From Prunella strophiata (lineage: Eukaryota; Chordata; Aves; Passeriformes; Prunellidae): a DNA stretch of 64,000 nucleotides. The DNA lies in assembly GCA_036583965.1 (NCBI GenBank), contig JAZBQD010000001.1, positions 22,987,569 to 23,051,568 of the forward strand. The letters run 5' to 3'. A model generated the notes under the pieces. The model had not been told where the DNA came from. It saw only the letters and a list, made by a program, of their open reading frames with translations, and searched no databases. Below are positions 48,771-60,927 of the stretch, one piece after another. The first letter of the stretch is position 1; each line of letters starts with the position of its first letter. Both the position numbers and the translations under genes were made by a program.

Positions 48771-51700
48771 GATCTCCCTGCAAGAGAGAGCAAATGCAGC
48801 TTTCACATACGTAAGGCTCTTATTTGCTCACCATGTGACAGTACAAAAGAGAATCAAAATTAGTTCATATATTCATTCTTTTTATGTTTTCTTTTTCTTG
48901 ATGACTCCCTGTCATTACCGAAAACTAATATGTTTTCCAACATTAAAATTTTGCATGGGCTATCAATATTCTAGTGTACTCTTTCATGTTCAGAATGTGG
49001 AAGGGGATTGCTAGAAGAACTTCCTGTATTTAATCAAGTAGCTTATATATACATGGTAGTTTTCAGAAAAATGAACAGAATAATCTCAGGATATTTCAGG
49101 ATGCATAGTATGAAATGATACATCGCACCATCCTACAATATCAGTATTTGTTATTAAAGGAAATCTTAAAAAACAGCAACACCCCCTCACCCCCTCCCAA
49201 ATCATGATTATTCAATAATTTTACCAGTTAATTTTCTCACATCTGTGTATTTTGGTTTTTTTCTTACAATCAGAAAACAGTGCATTAAAAAACTCCGTTG
49301 GTTCTTTTATCTTTGCACAGGGGCACCTGCAATGATCTCAGCATTTCCATACAAGCAGCAAAGAGCTGCTTATTTTAGTGTCAGACTTGCTTTCTGGCCC
49401 AACAGGTACTGGATTACATGCTGAGATTCTATTACTGTCAATTGTATATTTATAATTTTTAAAGCACCTCTTTTCAGAAGCAAATTAAACTCCTTGACAG
49501 GATTTGTAAAGTTATTGAGGTTTCTGAAATGCAGATAATCTCTAGCTGGGACTTTTAAAATATGAATTGGGACTCCCATATACTTCTGAGAAGTCAGGTT
49601 AGTACACTGCTTGCATCTTTAGGCCAAATGAGGCTCACTTCTTGAGGATAGCATTTAGGAAATGCTGTCCTTTGGAGATGTGTCCAAAATCATGCAAATA
49701 TTTTGCTGAGTAAGACCAGACTTTAAAATGTGTGTTTTAGTGTTTTGTGTCATTTGGCTGACAGACCATGCTTTCAGTTCTGGGGGATGTGTGTGCCTGG
49801 CTGAATTTCAGTTCTGTGTTTCCTGAATATGTGGGCTCTGAGCAGAAAATGGTGAACCTTACTGCTAGCACCAATGTATGAAAGGAAGGTTTTATTACAA
49901 GCTGCCTGATGTAGCAAAGTCCCTTAAGGTAACCACTCTGCTGGTGAGCCTGGGCTTGCCTGAACTTCATAAGCAAGCAGCTTTAGACTCTGGGTTTTTC
50001 ATGTCCTAAACAGTCTGAGGTAATCTCTTAGACTCACATGTAAAGACCTATATAAATGCTAAATATTCCCAAAAGTCTGTCTTTGTGGGCATCCTTGTTC
50101 CTTGCTGAAAAAAATAAATTAATGCCATTAACATATTTTATAGAAAAAGTAGCCCATCTTTAATTTTTTTCCCATCTATTTCCTTCTCACTCATGAGAAG
50201 AAAATCAACCTTTTGATTACCAAGGTATGTTTACAGGTGATTCATGTTATGGTTTTGGAGTTCTTGGCACTGCCAGGACAAGAAGTTTAGGATTATGAAC
50301 TGCTTTAAGGTTGCTCTATTTAGCAAAAAAATTCTCTGCAAAGCTGCTGTTGCAGTATCTTTAAAGAAACTGAACTAGTCTAGCCTCATGTTGGCATTAG
50401 GAGTAAGGATTAAATTTCTCTAGCTTTCTCACATTTTGATATAATTTGGGAATATTTAGGGTTTAATATACTGCTATTAGGAACTTTGCAGTCAGTGTTT
50501 CATCACAAAGGTATTCACTGTTAGAAGACAACTTAGATCTCATTCAGAAGCACATTGCATCCATGAAAGTGACAATGTATTTGTTAGAATTTTAGTTTTA
50601 ATGAAAAATCCTCAATGCAAGGAGATGAGCAGCTTGGTGGCTGAGACCTGTTTAATGCCACAATGCCCATGCAGGCAGCACCCACTGTTCAGCATGTGCC
50701 ACATCCAGGGGGTCAGTCCTGGAGCTGCTCTGACTCAGGTGAAAATGCAATGTGGCAGAGCATCCTTGCTGCCATGCAGCAGCATCCAGCACATGGCAGG
50801 TCCACTTTGTTCCTTGACTGAAGGAGCCTGGCCTGAGAGCACGTGCATTGGCAGTACAAAGTTTATATAATGCACAAGCAAAGAACATTTATTCAATTAT
50901 GACAAGTGATTGAATGGAGATACAACTATTGAAACACTGAACTGGGGATTCTGATTTACTTGTGTGAAGATAATTTGTACATCAATCCAGCATAACCCTT
51001 GGATGGATATTTATCTGTAAGCCTGGGAGCATCCCTAAGGAAGTATCAAATGGGACATGTGCAGAACCATTCATAAAATCTTGATAGTACTGGTGAGAGA
51101 TGAGGAAGCACCCTTGTTGGTGGAGACACAGGATTGGGTGCCTGCTTTTTGTGCTTTTAGAAAGGAAGCAAGCAAAAAAAACCAAACTGTGTAGGGTAGA
51201 ATAAAAACCATAGTGGTAGAAAGATTCAGCAGAAAACTTGACATTCTTCTGGTGTTCAACAGAACTTGTAACAAGAAATGTTGTTCTACTGCAGTGTGCC
51301 AGTCATCTAGGGTATTCAGATCAGCAATGGTAAGATTCATGGTCCTGCAAGAAAATTTATAATCATGACAAAAATGGAATGAAATCCAATTCCCCCCCCT
51401 TTTTACGTATTTTATCTTGAATTGTATCTTATGTGACAGGACTGCAATTAATATCTCTTGAAAAACAGAAGGCTCGTTAAATTGGCCTTGTTATGGTTGC
51501 TGAGGTGCTGTGCTGCTGCTGAAAGGGATTCCCCCATTATCTGTGTTTGACACATACTCCTAATCAACCAAGCCAATTCTGCTTTATCAAAGGTCTGTCA
51601 CATGAGGAGAGATAATATTTATTCTGACTTGTACTAGCATAAAATGTAGGTTGCATTGGCAGATACACAATCCTCTGTCAGAACTGGTCACACAGAGCAT

Positions 51701-52360
51701 TTATTGAGGTGTTCCCTTTCTGCAGAGGTGATTCCAAATACAGCCCACTTCACCTTTCACCACTGAGGATCCAGGTCATTCCAGTTTTTAAAACCTCTTC
51801 TTTCAAGGAATATTTATGAAATGAAATCTCACAGCAAGAAGTGTCAAAGGGCAAGATTAATATCAATTCTGCAATTTCCTCCACAATTTATTGATGAAAA
51901 AAAAAAAAAAAGTCAGCCCTACATATCCAGTTTGCTTTGGAAGCTTGTTACCAATATATACACTCGCCTTTCTGAGAGGTTTTAATATGTGTCACAATAT
52001 TACCTCATTTGCTGAAAATTTTCTGAACACTTGGCTTTGCTTCATATTGGTACTCAGTTTATCAGGGACAATAATTTTCTCTGTTTACAAACTGCTTATA
52101 GAAAATGCATTAGGTTTAACTGTTTTAGTCCATTTGGTTTAGCAACACTAATAAACTAGCTCAAGACTTAAGAACATCACCTGTAAAAGGCTTGTACAGA
52201 TAGTTTCATACTAGTACAGTGTTAAGTGCTCAAAAAAAACATTTGTAGCTGTAATGCAGCCTTATATGTTTGCATGAGAAGACACCCAAACCACAATCCA
52301 AATGCTCTCTTATTTACATGTAAGAAATTTTGTATAAGAAGCTAGATCCATACAAATTAC
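48771..52360. other. Noncoding stretch, nothing recognised
   Basis: Open frames are under 90 codons and overlap antisense (50601-50888). A C-rich spot lies at 49183-49199 and a C8 run near 51392. The part at 51480-51680 has an ATCAAAGG (TCF/LEF-type) site at 51586-51593 within AT-rich, regulatory-looking sequence. An A run of about 15 bases lies at 51897-51911. Confidence 0.45.
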
Positions 52361-52369
52361 ATATATATA

Positions 52370-52400
<31 letters not shown>

Positions 52401-52402
52401 AT
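52361..52402. repeat. Compound microsatellite (AT)n(GT)n(GTAT)n
   Basis: Five AT units are followed by about seven GT units and then about four GTAT units. It is a clear, uninterrupted compound microsatellite, likely polymorphic in length. Confidence 0.95.
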
Positions 52403-55400
52403 AACCTATACAAATGCTAGACATATTTTTGATTCTTCATTCTTTTCCTTGTATACTTAAAGCATCTCTAACCAGAGGAGGATGCTTCCATGTCTCCAGT
52501 AATACAAAGCATTTTTTGATTTGAGGGAAAAGAAAGGAACTGGGAGGAAGGGCAATTGACAGTGCTCATGCCAAAAGCTGGAATGAAGCTGCAACACCCT
52601 GCAGGATTGATTGCTGGAAGAATGTCAGACAATTGAGTCAGAAGGGTGTTGATTTCTATGCAAGTCATTATTTGGTTGTTTAAACTTTTTCTTTCCAGCA
52701 GCACAATTTCTGGGATTATCAGGAAATTGAGAGAACACCGACCTGCATTTTGCAACAGACCTCTTGGTACAGCAGTGCCATCATCCACCAATATTGGCAG
52801 ATACTTCAGACACTGAAGCCAGGAGAAGACAAGTATCCTTCCTCCTCAGAAAGAGGTGTGGAAATGTGCTTGCTGCAGAGGTTGCCCTCACATCAAGGAG
52901 GAAGGTGAGGAGTTGTAAGGGTGCTGAGCCCGAATGAAAGCAGATACTATCCTACAAGTGCCTGGAAAAGGTTTTGCAGCAGAGTCCTTATGAGCACAGC
53001 TTTGTGCCAGGGCCCTTGGCCTCCCCCTTCCTTTTGTTTTGGGGCTGATGGCTGAAATGCTGGATGTCCAGGAATCAGATGATTTCCCAGTCACTATTCT
53101 GTTCCTGGAAAAGCTGCTTTTGCTAATGAGGGCCTTATGTTTCTGATTTGCTTCACTATGCAGAAAAGCTTCTACTGGGGCTGCAATTCAGAAGACAGCA
53201 TTTGTCTCCTTCTCCAAGAGATGATTTGAGTCAGTGAACTGATGCCAAAAGATTGGGTCCTTTATTTACTGTTGAGAAGAAAACTTCCCTTTTTACTTTC
53301 TTTCTTCATCTTCTAAGGCAAAAATCTCTTTAGTATTTCTCTTGTCCCACACAGAATGATGAGGGAATAGTTGTATTTTACAAATGAACAGAGACACAAT
53401 ACTACATTAGAAAGACTTCAGTCTGATTGTTCTTAGGTACAGTATGCAGAATGTTGAAATATCATATGGAGACATCAAATTTTAAATCAGTTAGTCACAA
53501 CTTGGAAATTATTAATACAATTTTCAGTCAAAACATCCAAAACAGATGAAGCTAAAACCAATTGAGAATTCTGATCATGTAGATAATAATCTTTCCTTTT
53601 TTCTTTATCTTCCATGAGCTCCAGTACTGGGTGTACTTCTAACATCATGTATCTTGATGCAGAATTAACAAGCTATTATAATGCCATGTTTGTTTATTCA
53701 TGTCTACTTCAGATTTATTAGATGAAATATCCTAAAAGTCAGTGTTGGAAACAGAAAGCATGGAGGTAAGTTTCTGATGAATAATTGGTTGTGAAGTTGA
53801 TGCTTTTGCAGATGTATATCATCAGTTAAATAAACATGATTACAGACACAAAATGGTCCTGGTGGGGTATTCTGCGCCCTCTGAAATATAACCAGTCCCA
53901 TTTGCACAAGGTTCTTGCAGGCTGGTAGAGCTGCTGCCTTGTACTTGCAATGATCTGCTGCACCATGGCAGTCTGGGGCAGCAGAAACTCCCCAGGCATT
54001 GCTGTGCTGAGAGCAGTCCACACCTGCACCTTGAGTTGAGGGGAGGAACTGCTCCTGCCTTCAGTAGGGCTTGGAGCCAGACAGACCTCTTAGTTATTTC
54101 CAGTACTCAGAGCTGACACCTACATGAACTGGAGTTTGCATGGATTATCAGAGCACAGCTCTGCTTGTGCTTTCAAATTTTCATTCATTTTTGTTGCACA
54201 ATGTCTTAAGCATTTTGCAAGATGTGGCAGGAAGGATGCAGAAACATGTGGCCATATTTCCTGCAGTAAGTCTGTCTTTCCCACTGTAGTGGACAGAGGT
54301 CTCAAAGGGAAAGTCCAGGAATTGATAATGGATGGGAATAATTCACTTCCTTAAGACTGAGTGAGCAAATTCTGAGAAAGTTGTAATTCCAAGCATGGTC
54401 TGATGCAAGAGGTTGATGTACTGTAGGCACTTCTTAACATAATTAGCAAATAACACTGGCCAAATTATTTCCTCTGAGTCTTCCTAATCTGAAGGAAAGA
54501 ATGGAAAAAAGAATCTTGCATCTGCAAAGCTCAGAGCTTTGCATTATTCCAAAGCAGTAGGGCTAAAAATACAACCTTAAGTGTTTAGAGAAAGATAACC
54601 CTTTAAAAAGTCTTTCATTTAGAGCTCTGACAAATGAGTGAAATGGAAGTTAAGATCTCTGCTTGCACTGAGAGCTGATTTCTTGAGGTCAGTGACATTG
54701 GGGTCAGTTTTAGCTGATCGTGAGGAACTTATGTGTTTTTAAATAGTTGCATAGAGGCATCTCACTATTTTGTTAAAATGATTTAATGGAACCAATTAAG
54801 TGGTTTATCTGAAAATACTGAGGCAAAGTATTTGTGTTTTGAATGTTAGACTGTAGGAGTCAGGCTGGTATTTTGCCAGAAAATGTGATTTTGGGGAATT
54901 CTGTGGAAGTTTCAAGAGATTATAAACAGAAGCTGACTAGCAAAAGGCATGAAATCCAATGTTTTTGTCAACTGAAATATACTTATTTAAGGAATACTAT
55001 AGAAGTCAATAATTGGACTGTGCAGGGAGTGGAAGAGTTACTCCTATTTATCCTTTAATCCTCCTTAATTTCCTTCTGATCAATCTAAGTATCAAGATGA
55101 CTGGTTTCTAACTGCACCCAGCAAAAAAGAGATTTGTTTCTTTTCACTCTTTAAATTTTAAGTCTAGTGTTGATTTTTAGAAAGGAATGTCTTTATGGAA
55201 ATTGGCTATGCCAATGGACATAGAATTTTTGAAGGATGGAATTCAAAGAAGTTAGACTTCAATGCAGCACCTTATCTAAATATTCCCCACAGGTAGCTAC
55301 ATATTCAGCTGACTGCTGCTAAATTAATGGCTCTTCTGGAAACACTGTCCTTACACTTCAAAATATTAGAAATGCTTTCTGGTTTAAGTCCTTATACATA

Positions 55401-55915
55401 AGGAAAAGCAGAATGCATTCCAATAGGAATAGGACAAGAAAATAGGATGCACATGTGTGAGAAGTTTAACATATGTTTAAGTGCTCAAAGTACTGCAGCC
55501 TGTACTAATAAAAATGGCAGATTTTTAAATTTTCAATTGCTTTTTCACTCTGAATGGTTGTTGAATGGCTTTCTAGTCTTGTTTAGAAATATATTTCCTT
55601 TTAGAGTTTATACAGCATTTCAGACTGCACAAAATATACAGTTGTTAGTTGTAGAGCAGAGAACAAGTCATTATGCTGGAAAACTACTCTGACTGCCTGA
55701 GTTTTCTCCCAGTTTCTCTTACCTATTACAGACAGCTTGAAACACCTTCCTTTTTTGCACTTATGCCTCTCTTGCATCCATATTTTCTATCCTATAGATC
55801 ATACTATATTAAAACACCATGCAGTTAAAAGTGATTGTGGCAATGTATCAATGTTATTTCAGGAGTAACCTGGTTTTTAATTTTCTATTAATAGACTTTT
55901 TTTTTATAGTAAGTT
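52403..55915. other. Noncoding stretch, nothing recognised
   Basis: Frames of up to 107 codons on the minus strand (52468-52791, 53704-54021) show no recognisable domain. A donor-like GGAGGTAAGTTT is at 53762-53773, but no open acceptor-framed exon precedes it. The 71- and 81-codon + frames at 54843-55058 and 55447-55692 lie upstream of the candidate coding stretch at 55942 but cannot be tied to it. Confidence 0.4.
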
Positions 55916-55941
55916 TTTTTTTTTTTTGGTCTTTTTTTCTG

Positions 55942-56380
55942 GCAGCCATTATTCATCAAAAATTGTGATGAATTATGAAAGATTTTTGTGTATCTCCAGA
56001 AGGGTAGCCCAGTGCATTTTTATTGGCTCTAGGCCGAAACTTCAGCAAGTGTGTGATCAAGTATACCGGAAAAATCCTTTGTCCATTGCTAAACCTTATG
56101 AAATTATAGATCAAAAGACTTTTCCTATCTTACAAGGACTGTGGTACCATTCATGGGCTGAAAATGACTGTCAAAGTAATAAAACAACTACTGTTGTCAG
56201 GGAAAGATTAAAAGCAGCAGCTGGATTGTACACAGTCAACTTGAAAATCTTTCTCTGGGAAGGTAGATGCTTTAGAAAATGATCTGGCTTTTCAGTTGAT
56301 ATGCTATGATTGGCAGCCCTATAAAATGGCTACTGACACAGGAACTTACAAAAGAAAGAAGCCTTTTTTTCCCCTATAAA
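55942..56380 (+). pseudogene. Possible decayed or spliced coding stretch of unknown family
   Basis: A T-rich tract (TTTTTTTTTTTTTGGTC then TTTTTTTCTGGCAG) forms a strong 3' splice site near 55945. The frame after it is open to a TGA ending at 56282, about 112 codons. It is not low-complexity and mixes charged and hydrophobic residues, with pieces such as RPKLQQVCDQVYRK, FPILQGLWYHSW and RLKAAAGLYTV. Before that stop a second frame picks up (ALENDLAFQLICYDWQPYK, near 56270-56335) and runs to a TAA near 56380, as if a frameshift had broken a longer protein. A donor-like AAGGTAGAT near 56260 gives an intron alternative. I do not recognise the protein, and it could be chance. Confidence 0.3.
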
Positions 56381-57989
56381 GAGCATATTCTGCTTCTTGC
56401 CTTCTCCCAGATTGGACTCTGCATTTGGAAGTGAGATGTAATGCAAGTGTCATGGTGATGATGGCTGCCAGCTTTTCCTCTGTTTTATCCAATTTACCTA
56501 TACTAGGTTTTTTCCTGAAAACATTCCTGCTGTCAGTTTTCTGCAGCTTGTGTTTTAACCTATGCTCATTTTACTGTTTTAGTTTTGTTCCTTGAGTTCA
56601 TCTGTACATTTTGCAATTCTCCTTAAGTTTAGTTTATTGCCACATCTGTTTCCATGTTATTTTTCCAAGATCATAATCCACTGGAACAGTACCAAATACT
56701 TTTAATCTCCATTCAGATTCTACCATTATACCTGGTATAGAGGAGTGAATATTTTAATTGTCTCCATACCTCTAGCCATCCTACTCCTCAAATTAGCATG
56801 TGTGCAATCTTTGAAACTTTATTTATGCAAGGTCAGCATTAATGATTTCTTTAATTAGTTCCTTTCTTTCCATTTAATTATCTCTCTTCTTTCTAGCCAT
56901 CCAGATTTTCTTGTTCTTTTGAACCAAGTAGATTATCTTTCTATCTGTATCACAAGATTTGGCCATCTGCCTTCCACTTGGTGATTTCTCCCAGATTGCA
57001 GTTGTCTTTGGGGTTTTCGTTCTTGGTATCTTTTTGATTTATATCTATTTCTTAATGTCTTCCCTCAGATATTTCTCACTACATAACATTAACTTGGAGA
57101 GTAGTTTATCTTTCCTGCATCCTGACAACACCATTGGAAACAAACTCAATGGTTTGTCAACATTTTTCTCCCTGCTTTCTGATTCCAGCACTCCTCGTGT
57201 TCTAATTTTGGGTTCCACATTCCCCTGGGAGCATTGCTGGACCTCTCCTCACCTCTGCTTGGCCAGATTTTCAAATATAAAATGTGTTTGTGTTGTTTTC
57301 CCCTAGGATTATATGTAATGGAGATAGGAAATGGACAGCTTTGTTTCACTATATCCCATTTTCTGTGCACTGGTCTCAAAACCATTTATGTGTTTGGCTT
57401 TTGTGGGTCTAGGAATGGGTGTGCATTGCATAATTGGTCACATCTCAAAGCCACTGGAGGTGGCTGTGCCAGGCCTGCAGCGTGCCCAGTTTGTAAGTAC
57501 AAGTTCCTCTTGCTCATTCACACACTGGGCTCGGCACACACTGCCCCTGCTTCATGTAAGGTCAGCAGTGTTCTTCCTATCTGTGATGAGGGTTGGAAAA
57601 CTTCAGCTGAGAGCCAAAATCTACTGTCCCTTCTGATCTTTTTTCAGTGCCCTGCTTGAGAAAAACAAGCTCCCACATTAGGGACAGTTTCAGAAGGAAT
57701 GGTGTTCAGGAGAGCTGCTGAGCAGGAGAGGTGCTGGATGCAGCCTCTGGCACAACGGCAGGCACTGATCCAGCCCCTCGGCAGTTACCCTGCTTAAAAC
57801 TCCCCTACCCAAATCTACAAACAAACTCTGAGTGCCTTTAGCTTCTTTTGTGGCTCAAGCTCTAACAGCAGCACCAAGCCTCACCCTTGCTGACCGTGGA
57901 CCTTGAAAAAGAAAAGAACAATATCTGAAGTTTTTTTCTGATCTTTCTGAAGGGGTAATACAGATAAAAGCAAAACTCTTTGTGACTGA
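56381..57989. other. Noncoding stretch, unrecognised frames
   Basis: Overlapping + frames of 115, 141 and 101 codons (56959-57659) are Leu/Phe/Ser/Cys-rich, as expected from pyrimidine-rich DNA. A GTAAGT at 57493-57498 follows CCCAGTTT. No domain is recognised. Confidence 0.4.
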
Positions 57990-58009
57990 TTTTTTTTTTT
58001 TTTTTTTTT
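57990..58009. repeat. T20 homopolymer run
   Basis: Twenty T residues, with no reversed AATAAA nearby on the right, so a retrocopy tail is not supported. Confidence 0.9.
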
Positions 58010-60195
58010 CACTATCTACTTGAAAGGCAGTGGGTCAGAATTAAGGCATTTTTGCTGCGGAGGAAACGTGTGGGATGTTGGCTGCAAGCCAGTAGCCACT
58101 AACATCCCCGCTGCACCAGGAATACTTGAATGAAGTGGGCGTCAACCTCGGGAGAGCAGGCATTTGGTAACAGACTACCTACATCAGAGGAAAACCTCTT
58201 CATTGAGATTCAAGGAGTAAAAATATTGAATGAAGATAAACGGGTTAGGTAGATTCTTCTGAGGGACAGTGAAAATGGAAGAATTATCATCCAGTCTGGA
58301 AGATTATCCTCTAAGCTCCTGTGTTTGTCAGGTCCCATTCATCCCGCAGAGAAGAGATCCATACAGTCACTGACTTTTCTGACAGTATTAAAGTTTTATC
58401 TTCCAGTTTTGTTTCCTCAAGACAAAGAATGATGAAATAACATCCGGAGCTTTCAGACAGTAGTCCATGCTATCGTCAGTCTTCCAGGGTTTTTTTCCAA
58501 AACCAGAATAAAAATCTGAAGTGTGTCGAATGCCTCTATAAAATATAATTTATTCAGACACTAATTCTTCTTGTGTCCAGCTGGATATCCACCTGGAAAA
58601 ATAAAAGTAATTTCTAGAGTTTCTTTGTATCACTAAATTATGAATCTGAACGATCAAATAGAATACTCCCAGTGTTATCATTGTTATCTGTCCTAGTTAA
58701 ACTATCTTGCTGAGTCAGTCACCAGTGCTATCCAGTCAAAATATGAGCACATTTCCCTTGAATCAAGTCCATCATCACAACATGACATCTATGAAACAGT
58801 TTCTCTTTCCACCTCCAGTAACATGATAGGTAAGCCACAGAATTTTTTTTTTGTGTGAAACTGCGAATCTTGTTTCCATTGTGTGTAATGGAAAGGAGAT
58901 TTCCATCTTCTTCCATCACTGAATTATTAGAATGTAATATATTCATTTTTTTCAAACACAGAAATGACAATGATGGAAAAAGGGAAGGAAGTGTTTTGGC
59001 TAAGTGTGGGCAATGGATAAAAGTGGCCATAAAAAGACTGAATGGCTAGAACAGAAAATCCCAAACATTTTAGAAAGCTCTTCTCCTTGTAGAGAAAACA
59101 AAGAGATCCTGGAAAAGTGACAAAACTGTGTCCGTGTAAATCTAAACGTTTACATGGTAATAACAATTTGGATTTTGGATGCAGTTGTGCATGTTGGGTC
59201 TGGTCTAATAACACTGAGGCTGCAGAAAGCTAGGGGATCTATGACAGCTAGGTGACATGGATGAAAAATAAGTGATGTTGAGCAGGATTTGGGAAAACTA
59301 GACCCATGAACTGGAGCAGGTCTACCAAAGTAAGGTAATTATTGGTTTTAGTTTTACTATGGGGCGTAGGTTTGATTTGACAATCTGCCTTTCAAATTCT
59401 GGTTTTGGAAATGACCTGCACAAGGTATTTGTGGGCAGTTGATTTGCAATGCCCTATCCTCTGGGCAGAAAGCCTGGGGCAGGGGAAAACAACTTTAATG
59501 CCTCAGGGCTGCATCGTTCCTGTGTCTGGCAAACTGGAAATCACCAACCGACCAACAGAGCAGGTCTGGGTGGATTAATGGCAAATGTCTGATAGGAATC
59601 AAGCCTGAAAGATTAGGGAGAGAAATGTATTTGCTAGAGCAAAGCTAATTGTGGGACCTATAATGAGTTGGAATAGTGAATTATGGTTGCAGCTTGAAAA
59701 AAGGTGTGAGGCTGACAGGCTGAGGCCAGGAGACCCCATGGACTGATATAGATGCCCTGGAAGTAGCAGTTGCCAGCATAAATGTGGACATCTGTGAGAA
59801 GACACAGAACAGAGCTGGGAGCCAAAGTCTGAGATGAGGAGAAGGACCTGGAAGAAAGCTTAAAGGCAGCAAAACAGTAAAGAGGAAAGGAATGATGGAG
59901 AAGGCTTGGATGCAATATTGGAAGATACTTAGACACTTCAGCAAAAAAAATGGTCTGAGGGGTAACATGCTCAGGAAAATGGAAGAAGAAAATGTAACTG
60001 TAATGACTTCTTCTGTAAAGAACCTTTCTTTTTCTGAAATCCAGGATGGCAAGCAGCAAATTAGCAAATCCTCAAAATTAATTTGGAAAGCAACCACACT
60101 ATCTACTCTGAGAGAAAAGTTTAAACTGTCTAACAGAGTTTTTGTAAGGAAAAGGAAAATATGCCGGAGGGTTCAGTGTTCTTAAGACCAAGTGA
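58010..60195. other. Noncoding stretch, nothing recognised
   Basis: At 59658-60185 both strands are open in three frames (133, 138 and 97 codons) because the sequence is purine-skewed. The 97-codon + frame begins with a reasonable ATG context at 59892 but is Lys/Ser-rich with no motif. The segment at 58050-58160 has several CpGs but no further sign of a gene. Confidence 0.4.
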
Positions 60196-60540
60196 TGAAC
60201 CTTTGAAAATAGGATTTTATAATGGAAATGCAGAGATCATTAACTATTGTAAGCACCTCTAAGAATGACACCTCTATAGTAAATTACATTCAAATTAATA
60301 TAAAACTGTAAGGATTCTCTGACAGCTTTGATTATGTAAGTTGATTTTAGTAGTTAAATGTTGACTTTCTATAATGCATTCTCCAAATATTATACTGAAT
60401 GCTGCATCATATATAACAATTACCATGTCACAGTGCTATTTTGTGTAAATTAAATTATTGACAGCAATATAATTTTGTATTCACTTTATTATTTTGATCC
60501 ATTTTTCTGTCAAAATATACAATGACTCTTCACTAGATTT
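60196..60540. other. Possible conserved noncoding block
   Basis: Very AT-rich, frame-free DNA with repeated homeodomain-type cores (AAATTAAATTATTGACAGC near 60447), GACAGCTTTGATTATG near 60321 and almost no CpG. It looks like vertebrate conserved noncoding sequence, but only an alignment could show that. Confidence 0.2.
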
Positions 60541-60837
60541 AGAAACCAGAAAAACTCTTTAGATGGTGAAGTATTATTCTCCATACATTATTTTTCCTTA
60601 GCCTGTAATGAGACTGGGGAAGGAGGGGGAAGCAACATTTCATTCCTCCTCTGACATTGTGTGTGTTTTTAGACACGTTGTCAACTCTAAATTGTGTTTC
60701 AATAATTGTGCTTATCAAAAAGTCTGCAAAGTCCACGGCAGGCCTGGTCAGGCTGTCCAGGCATGTGGCAGAGATGGTGTTTTTAGTATGCTCCAGCACA
60801 AGCACTGTCCTCAATCACATGGAATATGATGTGGTTA
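60541..60837. other. Left flank of CR1, possibly more CR1
   Basis: Short overlapping frames only (up to 91 codons). The part from about 60725 onward, CACGGCAGGCCTGGTCAGGC and following, might be a diverged inner part of the same CR1 3' untranslated region, but I cannot align it with confidence. Confidence 0.3.
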
Positions 60838-60927
60838 TGGGCATAGGTTATTATTATAAGTTGGACTTGATCATCTCCAAAGTCTTTTACAACCTAGTAG
60901 ATTCTTTGATTCTGTGATTCTATGATT
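60838..60927 (+). mobile_element. CR1 LINE fragment, 3' terminus
   Basis: The segment contains TTGGACTTGATCATCTCC (60861-60878) and AAAGTCTTTTACAACCT, the diverged counterpart of the CR1 block GGACTAGATGATCTC...GTCCCTTCCAACC. It then ends in three 8-base units: ATTCTTTG (60901-60908), ATTCTGTG (60909-60916) and ATTCTATG (60917-60924). Bird CR1 elements end in exactly this kind of ATTCTRTG repeat instead of poly-A. The copy is 5'-truncated to its last ~90 bases, as most CR1 copies are, and the substitutions make it old. No reverse-transcriptase sequence remains. Confidence 0.85.

Noticed and set aside
52361..52402. Z-DNA or promoter meaning for the GT/AT repeat
   Set aside because: It is a plain compound microsatellite; nothing around it points to a promoter.
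59658..60185. Three overlapping frames of 97-138 codons on both strands
   Set aside because: A purine-skewed segment keeps several frames open at once. No frame stands out and no motif is visible.
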